Shown piece by piece: positions 38,894 to 46,760 of a stretch of DNA of 64,000 nucleotides; within the stretch, counting starts at the first letter, position 1, and every line of letters starts with the position of its first letter. The stretch spans positions 1,206,258 through 1,270,257 of the forward strand of contig NZ_KE159646.1 in the NCBI RefSeq assembly GCF_000403355.2, given 5' to 3'. This stretch comes from Adlercreutzia caecimuris B7. GTDB taxonomy: Bacteria; Actinomycetota; Coriobacteriia; Coriobacteriales; Eggerthellaceae. Position numbers and translations under genes: made by a program. The notes under the pieces are model-generated. The model made no database searches. It saw only the letters and a list, made by a program, of their open reading frames with translations, and was not told where the DNA came from.

Positions 38894-40594
38894 TTACTCG
38901 GGGCGACCATCTTCGCGAATGAGGGCCGCCAGCTCGTCGGCGGAGTGCACGTTCGCTTTCGTGTAGATGGCGTGCACGTGCGATCTCACCGTGGCTACCG
39001 ACACCACGAGCGTCTCGCTGATCTCCTTCGGGCGGCGCCCCTCGGCCAGAAGACGCAGCACCTGGGCTTCGCGCTCGGTGAGCCCGCGGGCGGCCGCCAG
39101 CGCATCGCAGCGCTCGACACGGCGACGATCGAAGCGGCCCCGCGGATCCTCGTGGGGCAGAAGGCCCCAGACCGTCTTGGCATAGCGCTCCGAATTCATA
39201 TTGAACGTCACCAGGCACAGCAGCACGAACACCGCCGTGCCCACCACGCTGAACGCCGCCGTGTCGAGCACGACAACATCGTGCACCGCCGATCCGATGA
39301 CATTGCCGATGAGAAAGCCGACCGACCGAATGAGGAAGGCGCGGCCGAACACCTGGAAGGGCGCCGCGTGAATGGCCTGGCACACGGCATAGCACGCCGT
39401 GGCCAGCAGCGCGTCGAAGTAGTAGAGCGCGCAAGCTTGCATGACGAGCGCCGGCAAGAACTCCGTGGAAGCCGTCAGCGGCCCGAGCAGAGCGGCCACC
39501 GTCACCACGGGAAAGACAAAGCGGTAGAAGCATGTCCAGATACGCGAGACATCGCGGGCACGCGCGGCGGGCATCGTGACGGCGAAGAGCCCGAGCGCCA
39601 GGGCGCCGCCGATGAGAAACGAGCTGACCCGGGCAACCACTCCGAGCGGAATTGCCAACGGCACCACGTGGAGGAACCCGAACACGCCGCCGTACACACC
39701 CACGATGAGGAAGAGCCTCACGCAGAGGGGAATTTTGCGCCTCGGCCGGGCCGGCCGGGCGCCCTGTGGCAAGAAGCCCGTCGCCTGGTCGGCCTCGGCC
39801 TTCCTGCCGACAGCGGCCGCCGAGGCCGAGCCGTCGACGCCGCCCTCCCCCTCCTCGGGGGTGCCAGTCTGCGACCGGATGGGCAGGTACGACATCTCGT
39901 TCCAAGCCGCCACTAGGCACGACGAGGGAGAGAGGGCCTTCAGCGTGCACAGCAGGGCGGTCCCCACCAATGCCAGATGCAGCAACTCGGAGACGAAGAG
40001 GGGCGCATTGGTCTCCAGAACGCTGAACAGCCCTTGCACGACCAGCGTGGTTCCGCCGATGACCGCCACCGCCGAAAGCACGAACTGGCGCGGGGTCAGC
40101 GTCGCCGCCGCCTGGCTGGCCGCGACGAAGAACATCGCCCCCGAAGCCGCCCCCAGAAACTGCACGACCACAACGGCAAAGACCGGGCCTGTCCCCTCCA
40201 TCAACCAGTAGAAGGCAAGCACGTCCACGAACTGCACCGCGAAGAAGGCGACCCAGGTCGGCACATCCCGCACGCGCCGAGCGAACCAGCTGGCGTTAAT
40301 CTGGGTAATGGCGTAGCCGAACACCAAGCCGAGCGAATGGGCGTCGCACGAATAGGCCCGCATGTTCACCGCCCGGCCGCCGACCATGGCGTAATCGAGC
40401 GACCAGCTCGCCGATTCGTGCAGCAGCATAGCCGACGACACCAGCGCCACCACCGCTGCCAGTGTCCAACCCAAACCGACGGGCAGATCGGCCCGATTCC
40501 ACATCTTCGACGCCCCCGCATCGCCCGTCGGCATACCCCGATCCCCAACTTCCACCTGCACCCTCTCCTTCAAGCGCTCATTCCTCCTATTCAT
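38894..40594 (-). CDS. Membrane-bound LuxR-family transcriptional regulator
   Basis: Predicted 566 residues: about twelve hydrophobic segments between residues 40 and 470, then a cytoplasmic LuxR helix-turn-helix (GLTEREAQVLRLLAEG, then PKEISETLVVSVATVRSHVH). This one-component design, with a transporter-like membrane sensor joined to a LuxR output domain, is expanded in Eggerthellaceae and often next to redox enzymes. The start is uncertain: the first ATG has a poor ribosome site, and an AGGAGG inside the frame would fit a TTG at 40573. It is divergent from the cytochrome fusion gene, with tandem operators between; regulation of that gene is the natural guess. Confidence 0.85.
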   Translation of the reverse strand: MNRRNERLKERVQVEVGDRGMPTGDAGASKMWNRADLPVGLGWTLAAVVALVSSAMLLHESASWSLDYAMVGGRAVNMRAYSCDAHSLGLVFGYAITQINASWFARRVRDVPTWVAFFAVQFVDVLAFYWLMEGTGPVFAVVVVQFLGAASGAMFFVAASQAAATLTPRQFVLSAVAVIGGTTLVVQGLFSVLETNAPLFVSELLHLALVGTALLCTLKALSPSSCLVAAWNEMSYLPIRSQTGTPEEGEGGVDGSASAAAVGRKAEADQATGFLPQGARPARPRRKIPLCVRLFLIVGVYGGVFGFLHVVPLAIPLGVVARVSSFLIGGALALGLFAVTMPAARARDVSRIWTCFYRFVFPVVTVAALLGPLTASTEFLPALVMQACALYYFDALLATACYAVCQAIHAAPFQVFGRAFLIRSVGFLIGNVIGSAVHDVVVLDTAAFSVVGTAVFVLLCLVTFNMNSERYAKTVWGLLPHEDPRGRFDRRRVERCDALAAARGLTEREAQVLRLLAEGRRPKEISETLVVSVATVRSHVHAIYTKANVHSADELAALIREDGRPE

Positions 40595-40629
40595 CCGATT
40601 GCATCATATCACCTGGCATTTCATGGAAA

Positions 40630-40678
40630 TCAACAAGAGTTGTTGAGATGAGCGCAAAAGCTCAACAACCCTTGCTGA
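40630..40678. promoter_or_regulatory. Two tandem palindromic operators
   Basis: TCAACAA-GAG-TTGTTGA (40630-40646) is a perfect 7-3-7 palindrome; TCAACAA-CCC-TTGCTGA (40662-40678) is a second copy with one mismatch. They are 32 bases apart, close to three helical turns, so bound dimers would face the same side. They lie between the LuxR gene and the cytochrome gene. No other feature occupies the 40595-40793 gap. Confidence 0.7.
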
Positions 40679-40793
40679 TTTCAAGAGGCTTTCCCGAATT
40701 TAGAGTGAAGTACGGTTCGGAACGCGGCTTCCCGCAGGCAGAAAGAGCGGTTCCGGGCAAGAGTAGTTGGAGAAGAAAGGAAAGGAGAGGAAG

Positions 40794-42374
40794 ATGGGGA
40801 AGAGGGAAACCATGCGGTTCTCGAAGCTGGCCATGGGGCTGGCAGTCGTGGCCGCCGTGCTCGCCATCGCGCTCGCGCTCTGGGGGTGCGCCCCCAAGGC
40901 AACGCTGCCCGACACCGGCAACGCGGAGGGAGGTGCTACCGAGGAGGTCGCGTCGATGTACCCCGACTTCACCGAGAAGTCGTCGGGCAACTTCAACGAC
41001 ACCTTCACCACCACCGACATGCTGAATGCGGGCAACCGCGGCTGCATGTCGTGCCATGAGGACCTATGGGATGTCATGAACATGAAGGATGGCTACAAGC
41101 ACATCCTGACCCATGTGGGCTACGGCAAGGCAATTACCTATCAGGACTGCGAGCCCTGCCACCGCGGCCATACGGCGCTCACCGGTCCGTACCTGGGCGA
41201 CCTCATTCATGCGAGCCACTACGGCAGCGCCACCTTCGTGGAGGCCAACGGCAACTGCTGGAGCTGCCACGCGATGAACTCCGCCGGCAACCAGGGCGAC
41301 TACCAGCTGGTGTTGTGGGACGACATCTACGATGACCCGGCCCTCGGCGGCTATCCCAATATCGACGGCAACGAGATGGAGCAGGACTGGGTCGACTCCC
41401 GCGGCTTCTTCGGCGGCTTCATGAACGGCATGACCCAGGACAGCGCCCCGACCGTCGACGTGAAGCTCGACCAGGCCGTGACCGACCACGACGACGTGTT
41501 CATCGTGAACAACTGGGGCCCCGAGGTCACCGAGAAGAACGGCGAGCCCTTCAGCTTCGACGAGGTGTGCAGCGACGAGAACACCCTCACCCTCACCGGC
41601 GTGAAGAACCCGCGCTCATTCACCAAGGCCGAGCTTGAGGCCATGCCTCGGACCGAATTCACCATGGCCCTCGCCTGCGCCACCAACGGTCGCGGCGGCT
41701 CACTCGTGTCGAACATCCCCATGTCCGGCGTGTCGGTGGCCTATCTCATCGAGCAGTGCGGCGGCCTGGCCGACGGCGTGAACGCCGTGAACGCCACCGG
41801 CGCCGACGGCTGGAAGGCCTTCCCGCCCATGAACTTGGAGGCGAGCACCTACACCGAGAACGCCTATATCGCCCTGAAGTACTACGGCGAGGATCTCTCC
41901 GACGACGACGGCGCGCCCATGACGCTCGTATCGCTCGGCAACCCGGGCGCTCGTCAGGTGAAGCACATCCAGTCCATCGACTTCACCCAGGACGAGAGCT
42001 TCTTCGAGGGCCCCATGATGGCCGAGTCCGACGAGCCCTCCCCGAGCTACCCCATCAACGGCATGTGGTTCCAGGAGGACGGCATCACCGCCAAGGTGGG
42101 CGAGACCGTAACCCTGACCGGCGCCGTGTACAGCTGGAACCGCGTGGTGGGCGACTTGGCCAGCGTGAACTTTAGCTTCGATATGGGCAAGTCCTGGACC
42201 GACGTGCAGATCGCCGACCAGATTACCGACTTCGATCCGTTCCAGTGGGTGACCTACTCCCTTGACTGGACCCCCACTCAGGCCGGTAAGTATCAGGTGA
42301 AGCTGCAGGCCACCGACGTGAACGGCACCCAGATGAAGAAGCCCGTCACCCTGTTCGTGAACGTTGAAGAGTAG
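40794..42374 (+). CDS. Three-haem cytochrome c fused to a sulfite-oxidase-fold (molybdopterin) domain
   Basis: Predicted 526-residue exported lipoprotein (lipobox-like ALALWGC, Cys32). Haem motifs CMSCH (84-88), CEPCH (119-123) and CWSCH (155-159) occupy the first third. The second third matches the sulfite oxidase core: NPRSFTKAELEAMPR and the cofactor-Cys region TMALACATNGRGG (Cys295), then GARQVKHIQSI. The last third (FSFDMGKSW) is like the Mo-co dimerisation domain. An electron path from a molybdenum site to the haems in one chain is implied. The usual CxGNRR motif is CATNGR, so cofactor binding is unproven. Start 40794 has AAGGAG six bases upstream. It is followed by a small exported partner. 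Confidence 0.82.
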   Translation: MGKRETMRFSKLAMGLAVVAAVLAIALALWGCAPKATLPDTGNAEGGATEEVASMYPDFTEKSSGNFNDTFTTTDMLNAGNRGCMSCHEDLWDVMNMKDGYKHILTHVGYGKAITYQDCEPCHRGHTALTGPYLGDLIHASHYGSATFVEANGNCWSCHAMNSAGNQGDYQLVLWDDIYDDPALGGYPNIDGNEMEQDWVDSRGFFGGFMNGMTQDSAPTVDVKLDQAVTDHDDVFIVNNWGPEVTEKNGEPFSFDEVCSDENTLTLTGVKNPRSFTKAELEAMPRTEFTMALACATNGRGGSLVSNIPMSGVSVAYLIEQCGGLADGVNAVNATGADGWKAFPPMNLEASTYTENAYIALKYYGEDLSDDDGAPMTLVSLGNPGARQVKHIQSIDFTQDESFFEGPMMAESDEPSPSYPINGMWFQEDGITAKVGETVTLTGAVYSWNRVVGDLASVNFSFDMGKSWTDVQIADQITDFDPFQWVTYSLDWTPTQAGKYQVKLQATDVNGTQMKKPVTLFVNVEE

Positions 42375-42390
42375 GAAGGCCGGTGAAATT

Positions 42391-42882
42391 ATGAAATCCC
42401 AGACTTTGAAGACCATCGGGGGCGCGCTTTCTGCCGTCGCCCTCATTTCCGGCGGCGCGACCGTGGCCGTGGCCGCCCCGGCGGACGCCGCCAACGTGCC
42501 CGCGGCCGCCATCGAGGCCGCATCTGAGGTCGGCACCGGCGATGTGGTGAAGGCCAGTGCCGTTGAGGGCACCTTCTCGTTCGACCAGGCCGCCACGACC
42601 AGCAACGAGACCTTCTCGAGCATGTTCGCCAAGGCCGCCGCGGTTCTCTGCAACGGGCTTCCCGTGTACGAGGCGCAGGCCGCCCAGGCCGCTATCGAGG
42701 TCAACGGTGTCGACGGCAGCTCGTTTACGGCCACCGTGGACGAGATGGCCGAGGCGAACGGCGCCGAGAGCTACACCATGGCATGCGCCTGCTCCACGAA
42801 CACCCCGGGCGGCGGCGCCATCGCCAACGCCGAGGTAGAGGGCGTGAGCCTTGCCACCATCATGAAGATGATGGCCGCCTAG
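42391..42882 (+). CDS. Small exported protein resembling the cofactor lobe of the preceding fusion
   Basis: Predicted 163 residues with a Sec signal (MKSQTLKTIGGALSAVALI, cleavage likely after AVAAPADA). Its C-terminal half, with TMACACSTNTPGGG at 129-142 and GVSLATIMKMM after it, lines up with TMALACATNGRGG and GVSVAYLIEQ of the upstream protein, so it looks like a stand-alone piece of the sulfite-oxidase fold keeping the key Cys (134 here). The ribosome site is GGTG, five bases from the ATG. It starts 16 bases after the fusion gene and ends at a strong terminator. A role as cofactor carrier, subunit or decoy is possible; none is established. Confidence 0.7.
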   Translation: MKSQTLKTIGGALSAVALISGGATVAVAAPADAANVPAAAIEAASEVGTGDVVKASAVEGTFSFDQAATTSNETFSSMFAKAAAVLCNGLPVYEAQAAQAAIEVNGVDGSSFTATVDEMAEANGAESYTMACACSTNTPGGGAIANAEVEGVSLATIMKMMAA

Positions 42883-42941
42883 CCGCTCCCGGAAGAGCCG
42901 CTCGCTCCTCCCCTCCCATATGAGCGGCAATTCCGAGCGCC

Positions 42942-42970
42942 AAGCCCCGAGGGTTCCCTCGGGGCTTTTT
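42942..42970 (+). terminator. Terminator of the cytochrome-SUOX operon
   Basis: A 12-bp perfect stem (AAGCCCCGAGGG with its complement) with a tight loop, directly followed by TTTTT. It is 60 bases after the small gene. Confidence 0.93.
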
Positions 42971-43009
42971 CACGTGCCGGCGCAACACCACGGTACCGCA
43001 CGTCGGCCT

Positions 43010-43052
43010 GCACGCTCTGCGGAACGCCGGCATTGGGCCGCACGCTCTGCGG
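43010..43052. repeat. Twice-repeated 13-mer in the convergent gap
   Basis: GCACGCTCTGCGG occurs at 43010-43022 and 43040-43052, and once more inside the ABC permease gene (37591-37603). Nothing else but two terminators was seen in 42883-43183. Confidence 0.4.
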
Positions 43053-43144
43053 AGCGCTGAGCGCCCGCCTCATACCGAAGGCAGTCGCGAATAGCGCGGC
43101 ACCGCGCGTCGGCAGAGCCGCAAAATACGATTCCCCGCATGAAA

Positions 43145-43176
43145 AAGCGGCTCGCTCCGATGGGAACGAGTCGCTT
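43145..43176 (-). terminator. Terminator of the CAP-domain gene
   Basis: A 10-bp stem with one mismatch (AAGCGACTCG with CGAGCCGCTT on the minus strand) followed by TTTTTC, eight bases after the stop codon. Confidence 0.85.
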
Positions 43177-43183
43177 GCCAGGG

Positions 43184-44527
43184 CTACTTCGTCTTGGCCT
43201 TTTTAACGCTCGACCACTTTGAGTAGTATTTTTTACCGTCGATCTTGTGGTAGGTTCGAATCTTCACATAGTAGGTTTTCTTCGCCTTCAACTTCTTCAC
43301 CATAAGGGAAGTGGTTTTGGCTTTTTTGGCCGTCTTCTTCACCGTGGTCTTCTTCGTGAACCTCTTCGACGTGGAGCACCAAATCTCATAGCCCGTTACG
43401 TTCTTCGTCTGCTTCTTCCACTTGATCTTGAGAGACTTCTTCGCACCCTTGACCGAGGTGAACTTCGTCTTCGGCGGCTTAACGGCTTTGGTCGATACGG
43501 AAGGCTTAGACGCGGTGGACCCTGACGGCTTCGTTGCGGAAGGCGTCGAGGGCTTTGCAGCTCCCGCCGAAGACGACTGGGCTTTTACCGTCACCGCAAC
43601 CGCAGTCTGCAGCCCATTAGCCGATGCCGTGAGGGTGGCGGTGCCGGCTTTTTTGCCGACCACGGTGTTCCCGCTGATGGCGGCCACCGACGAATTGCTG
43701 CTCGTCCACACGGGGCTAGAAGCCCTCAGCGTCAGTGGGCTCGACGGCCAGCGGTCCCGCACGGTGAGGGACAAGTTCACCAAAGGCAACGCAACCGATT
43801 TCCCCGCCGTCACCGTCAGAGACGCCTTGGCGGGCTTGAGGGCTTTCTGGGAGATCATCGCATCGTCGATCGCGACAGGCACCGTGCGAGCACCATCAGC
43901 GACGGCTGTAGCAGGCGCCCCGGTGTTTGGAGAGCCGAAGTTTTGCACCCAATAGTGGACGCCGTTGAAAGTCACGTGCCCGATGCCAACCGCGGTAAAA
44001 CCGCTGTTGAGCATATTGCGACGATGACCCTGGCCCGCATAACCGTAGTTGTCCTCGCGCCAACTTGTAAAAGCGCTCGCAGCCGTTGTCTGCCCAGCAG
44101 CGATGTTCTCGCCCATTGCGTAAAGAGGGAGGGAGGAGAGCGCATCGAAGCAGCTGCCGCCATTCGGCCGAGTGTGAGAGAAGCTCACTGCGATCTCAGC
44201 CGCACGCAGCATAGCAGCCTGCTCAAGCGCGTAATCGTAGGTCAGCTCTCCCAAGTTCGCACACGTCACCTTCGTTGCGTCACCCCGATTCCAGTACCAC
44301 GCATCGCCGCCCGTTCGGAAGTCGTTAATCATTTTGATCATTTCGCGGGCCTCGGTCTGGCCGTAGGTGACAGGAACCTGGTAATCCGCCGTCGCGGCTT
44401 CGGCCGGCTGGGTCGGCAGAATCGTCATGGTAGCGGCGAGGGCCACGGCCAGCACGCCGCTTATCATCCGATTACAGCGAGCTACCCCCCCCCGAATGCC
44501 TTTTTCGCTCTTCGGCAATGCGAACAT
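43184..44527 (-). CDS. Secreted CAP/SCP-domain protein with Ig-like and fibronectin-like domains
   Basis: Predicted 447 residues: signal peptide (ISGVLAVALAATMTILPTQPAEA), a CAP domain (about 55-205; FSHTRPNGG, GENIAAG, GHRRNMLNSGFTAVGIGH and HYWVQNF are typical), a bacterial Ig-like domain (about 235-315), a Ser/Thr/Pro linker and a Lys-rich fibronectin-III-like end. Such proteins act at the cell surface; the enzymatic role of CAP domains is debated. Start 44527 has AAGGAGG five bases upstream. A run of nine G (coding strand) encodes part of residues 11-14, before the signal helix, so slippage would abolish the protein. There is no LPxTG anchor. Confidence 0.85.
   Translation of the reverse strand: MFALPKSEKGIRGGVARCNRMISGVLAVALAATMTILPTQPAEAATADYQVPVTYGQTEAREMIKMINDFRTGGDAWYWNRGDATKVTCANLGELTYDYALEQAAMLRAAEIAVSFSHTRPNGGSCFDALSSLPLYAMGENIAAGQTTAASAFTSWREDNYGYAGQGHRRNMLNSGFTAVGIGHVTFNGVHYWVQNFGSPNTGAPATAVADGARTVPVAIDDAMISQKALKPAKASLTVTAGKSVALPLVNLSLTVRDRWPSSPLTLRASSPVWTSSNSSVAAISGNTVVGKKAGTATLTASANGLQTAVAVTVKAQSSSAGAAKPSTPSATKPSGSTASKPSVSTKAVKPPKTKFTSVKGAKKSLKIKWKKQTKNVTGYEIWCSTSKRFTKKTTVKKTAKKAKTTSLMVKKLKAKKTYYVKIRTYHKIDGKKYYSKWSSVKKAKTK
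44485..44493 (-). repeat. G9 homopolymer in the CAP gene's 5' coding end
   Basis: Nine consecutive G on the coding strand (CCCCCCCCC on the plus strand). At nine the frame is open from the well-supported ATG. Homopolymers of this length are prone to slipped-strand change, and the tract is placed as in phase-variable surface genes. A -10-like TATACT lies at 44567-44562; the remainder of the 302-base gap 44528-44829 holds the rplW terminator and no gene. Confidence 0.7.
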
Positions 44528-44717
44528 GGAGCCTCCTTCTCGTATAAGCGAACCTTGTCGCAGTATACCCCTTTTGACGACCTATCAAGTTCACTTTACG
44601 GCAGTGGATCGATCGATCTCGATCACACACGATTGAATTATGGCCCCGAATCGCGTTTCGTGCCGCCACGCGTTTCGATTCAGGGCACGGATCCGGCGCG
44701 CAAGCACCAACCACAAG

Positions 44718-44747
44718 AAGGACCCCTCTCCAACGAGAGGGGCCCTT
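44718..44747 (-). terminator. Terminator of the rpsL-rplW operon
   Basis: A 13-bp stem (AAGGGCCCCTCTC with GAGAGGGGTCCTT, one G-U) and 4-base loop, followed by CTTGT. It lies 83 bases after the rplW stop and shows that transcription does not run on to rplB. Confidence 0.85.
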
Positions 44748-44829
44748 CAAGTCATTGCCCAGCCCACAAAGGAGCCGGCTGGCGCACATTTCGGCATTAT
44801 GCCAGCGATACAAGTCCCGAAGACTTATA

Positions 44830-45117
44830 TCATGCGCTGAAGACCTCGATGGTCTCGCCCTCGGCCAGGGTGACCATGGCCTTCTTCCAGGTGCGGGTGC
44901 GACCCTCCTGGTAGCGGACGCGCTTCGGCTTCGACTTCACGTTCAGCGTGTTCACCTTGACCACCTTCACCTTGAAGATAGCCTCGATGGCCTGGCGGAT
45001 CTCAACCTTGTTGGCATCCTTGGCCACCTCGAAGGTGTACACGTTGTTCTCCATGGCGTCGTAGCTGGCCTCGGTGATAACCGGGCGAATGATGACGTCG
45101 CGGGGATCCTTCTCCAT
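44830..45117 (-). CDS. rplW: 50S ribosomal protein L23
   Basis: Predicted 95 residues from MEKDPRDVIIRPVITEASYD. L23 lies at the polypeptide exit and docks trigger factor and SRP. The ATG overlaps the rplD stop by one base (TAATG). It is normally followed by rplB; here a terminator follows and rplB is about 21 kb away. Confidence 0.96.
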   Translation of the reverse strand: MEKDPRDVIIRPVITEASYDAMENNVYTFEVAKDANKVEIRQAIEAIFKVKVVKVNTLNVKSKPKRVRYQEGRTRTWKKAMVTLAEGETIEVFSA

Positions 45118-45743
45118 TATGCAAGCACCTCCTCGATGCGGGCCAGGCACGGCTCGGCGATGACGAGCACCTTGTTGTCAATGAGCTCGTAGGTGTTGAT
45201 ATCGCCCACCGGCAGAATGTTCACCTCGGGGATGTTGCGGAACGACAGAAACGCCTCGATGTCCTCGTTGCCGATGACAACGGTGATGCGCTTGCCCTCC
45301 AGGCCCAGGGCCTTGATCAGCGCCACGGCATCCTTGGTGCGGGGCTTCTCAAAATCGAAGTCCTTCACCACCACGAGCTCGCCGTCGGCCAGCTTGGCGG
45401 ACAGGGCCGAACGCATGGCCAGCTTGATCTCCTTCTTGTTGACCTTCTGGTCGTAGGAGCGGGTGTGCGGGCCGAACACGGTGCCGCCGCCGGTCCACTG
45501 GGGAGCGCGGATGGTACCCTGACGGGCACGGCCGGTGCCCTTCTGACGCCACGGCTTCTTGCCGCCGCCGCGGACCATGCCGCGGGTGCGCGTGTTGGCG
45601 GTGCCCTGACGCCACGATGCCTGCTGCGCCTTCACGGTGCGATGCATGACAGGCACGTTCGGCTCGATACCGAACACGGCGTCGTTCACATCGACCGTGC
45701 CGGCGGCAGCGCCCTTCACGTCCTTAATCTCAATAGTTGCCAT
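45117..45743 (-). CDS. rplD: 50S ribosomal protein L4
   Basis: Predicted 208 residues. The tunnel loop is recognisable (RTRGMVRGGGKKPWRQKGTGRA). L4 also represses the S10 operon in some bacteria. It lies 33 bases after rplC and overlaps rplW by one base. The N-terminus has a short VKGAAAGTVDVNDAVFGIE strand typical of the family. Confidence 0.97.
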   Translation of the reverse strand: MATIEIKDVKGAAAGTVDVNDAVFGIEPNVPVMHRTVKAQQASWRQGTANTRTRGMVRGGGKKPWRQKGTGRARQGTIRAPQWTGGGTVFGPHTRSYDQKVNKKEIKLAMRSALSAKLADGELVVVKDFDFEKPRTKDAVALIKALGLEGKRITVVIGNEDIEAFLSFRNIPEVNILPVGDINTYELIDNKVLVIAEPCLARIEEVLA

Positions 45744-45776
45744 AATTTCTGTAACTCCTTGTTACCGATCGATACC

Positions 45777-46397
45777 TTAAGCCATGCGAACGCGCACGAT
45801 GCCGTTCTTACCGCCCGGCACGGCACCCTTCACGAGGATCAGGTTCTGCTCCTCGTCGATGCGAACAACCTCGAGGTTCTTCACGGTCACGGTGTCGCAG
45901 CCCATGTGGCCCGGCAGGCGCAGGCCCTTGAACACGCGGGAAGGCGTGGCGCACTGGCCGACGGAACCGGGAGCGCGATGGAAGTGCGCACCATGGCCGC
46001 CCGGACCACCGGCAAAGCCGTAGCGCTTCATAACGCCGGCAAAGCCCTTGCCCTTGGACGTACCGGTGACGTCCACCTTCTTCACGTCGGCGAAGGCCGC
46101 GACGGTCTGCTCGTCGCCCACCTTGTACTCGCCGGCGTTCTCCACGCGCACCTCGCGCAAGTAGCGCTTCGGCTCGGTGCCCTGCTTGTCGAAGTGGCCC
46201 TGCATGGGCTTGTTCACGCGGCGGGGCTTGATGTAGCCGAAGCCCATCTGCACGGCCTCGTAGCCGTCGGTGTCGACGGTCTTCACCTGGCACACCGTGT
46301 TCGGCTCGGCCTGGATGACGGTCACGGGGACGATGCGATCCTCCTCGTCGAAGATCTGGGTCATGCCGATCTTCTTGCCATAGATAGCGTTAATCAT
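45777..46397 (-). CDS. rplC: 50S ribosomal protein L3
   Basis: Predicted 206 residues from [20 protein letters not shown], with the conserved [20 protein letters not shown] loop that reaches the peptidyl-transferase centre. AAGGAGG lies nine bases before the ATG. It follows rpsJ by 13 bases. Confidence 0.97.
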   Translation of the reverse strand: MINAIYGKKIGMTQIFDEEDRIVPVTVIQAEPNTVCQVKTVDTDGYEAVQMGFGYIKPRRVNKPMQGHFDKQGTEPKRYLREVRVENAGEYKVGDEQTVAAFADVKKVDVTGTSKGKGFAGVMKRYGFAGGPGGHGAHFHRAPGSVGQCATPSRVFKGLRLPGHMGCDTVTVKNLEVVRIDEEQNLILVKGAVPGGKNGIVRVRMA

Positions 46398-46410
46398 GTC
46401 CCAAACCTCC

Positions 46411-46719
46411 TTACAGCTTGATCTCGATGTCAACGCCAGCGGGGAGATCGAGACGCATCAGGGAATCGACCGTGTTGGGGGTCGGCTCCAGGATGTCGAT
46501 CAGGCGCTTGTGGGTGCGCATCTCGAACTGCTCGCGGGAGTCCTTGTTCACATGGGGCCCGCGGATGACGCAGTACAGGTTGCGCTCGGTGGGCAGCGGA
46601 ATAGGACCGGAAACTTTGGCACCCGTCTTCTGAGCGGTATCGACGATGAGGCGCGTGGACTGGTCCACGATCTCATGATCGTACCCCTTCAGGCGGATGC
46701 GAATCTTCTGACTTGCCAC
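46411..46719 (-). CDS. rpsJ: 30S ribosomal protein S10
   Basis: Predicted 102 residues starting [20 protein letters not shown], with [11 protein letters not shown] intact. S10 (NusE) also takes part in antitermination with NusB. It follows fusA directly after 41 bases; the tuf gene usually present between them is absent. Confidence 0.97.
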   Translation of the reverse strand: MASQKIRIRLKGYDHEIVDQSTRLIVDTAQKTGAKVSGPIPLPTERNLYCVIRGPHVNKDSREQFEMRTHKRLIDILEPTPNTVDSLMRLDLPAGVDIEIKL

Positions 46720-46760
46720 TTACATTACCTCCAAATAGAAGTTTCTCACGGACGCCCGGC

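Noticed and set aside
43250-43265. GGTTCGAATC, resembling a tRNA T-arm
   Set aside because: It lies inside the CAP-domain coding sequence (TYHKIDGK region) and no acceptor, D or anticodon stem can be formed around it.
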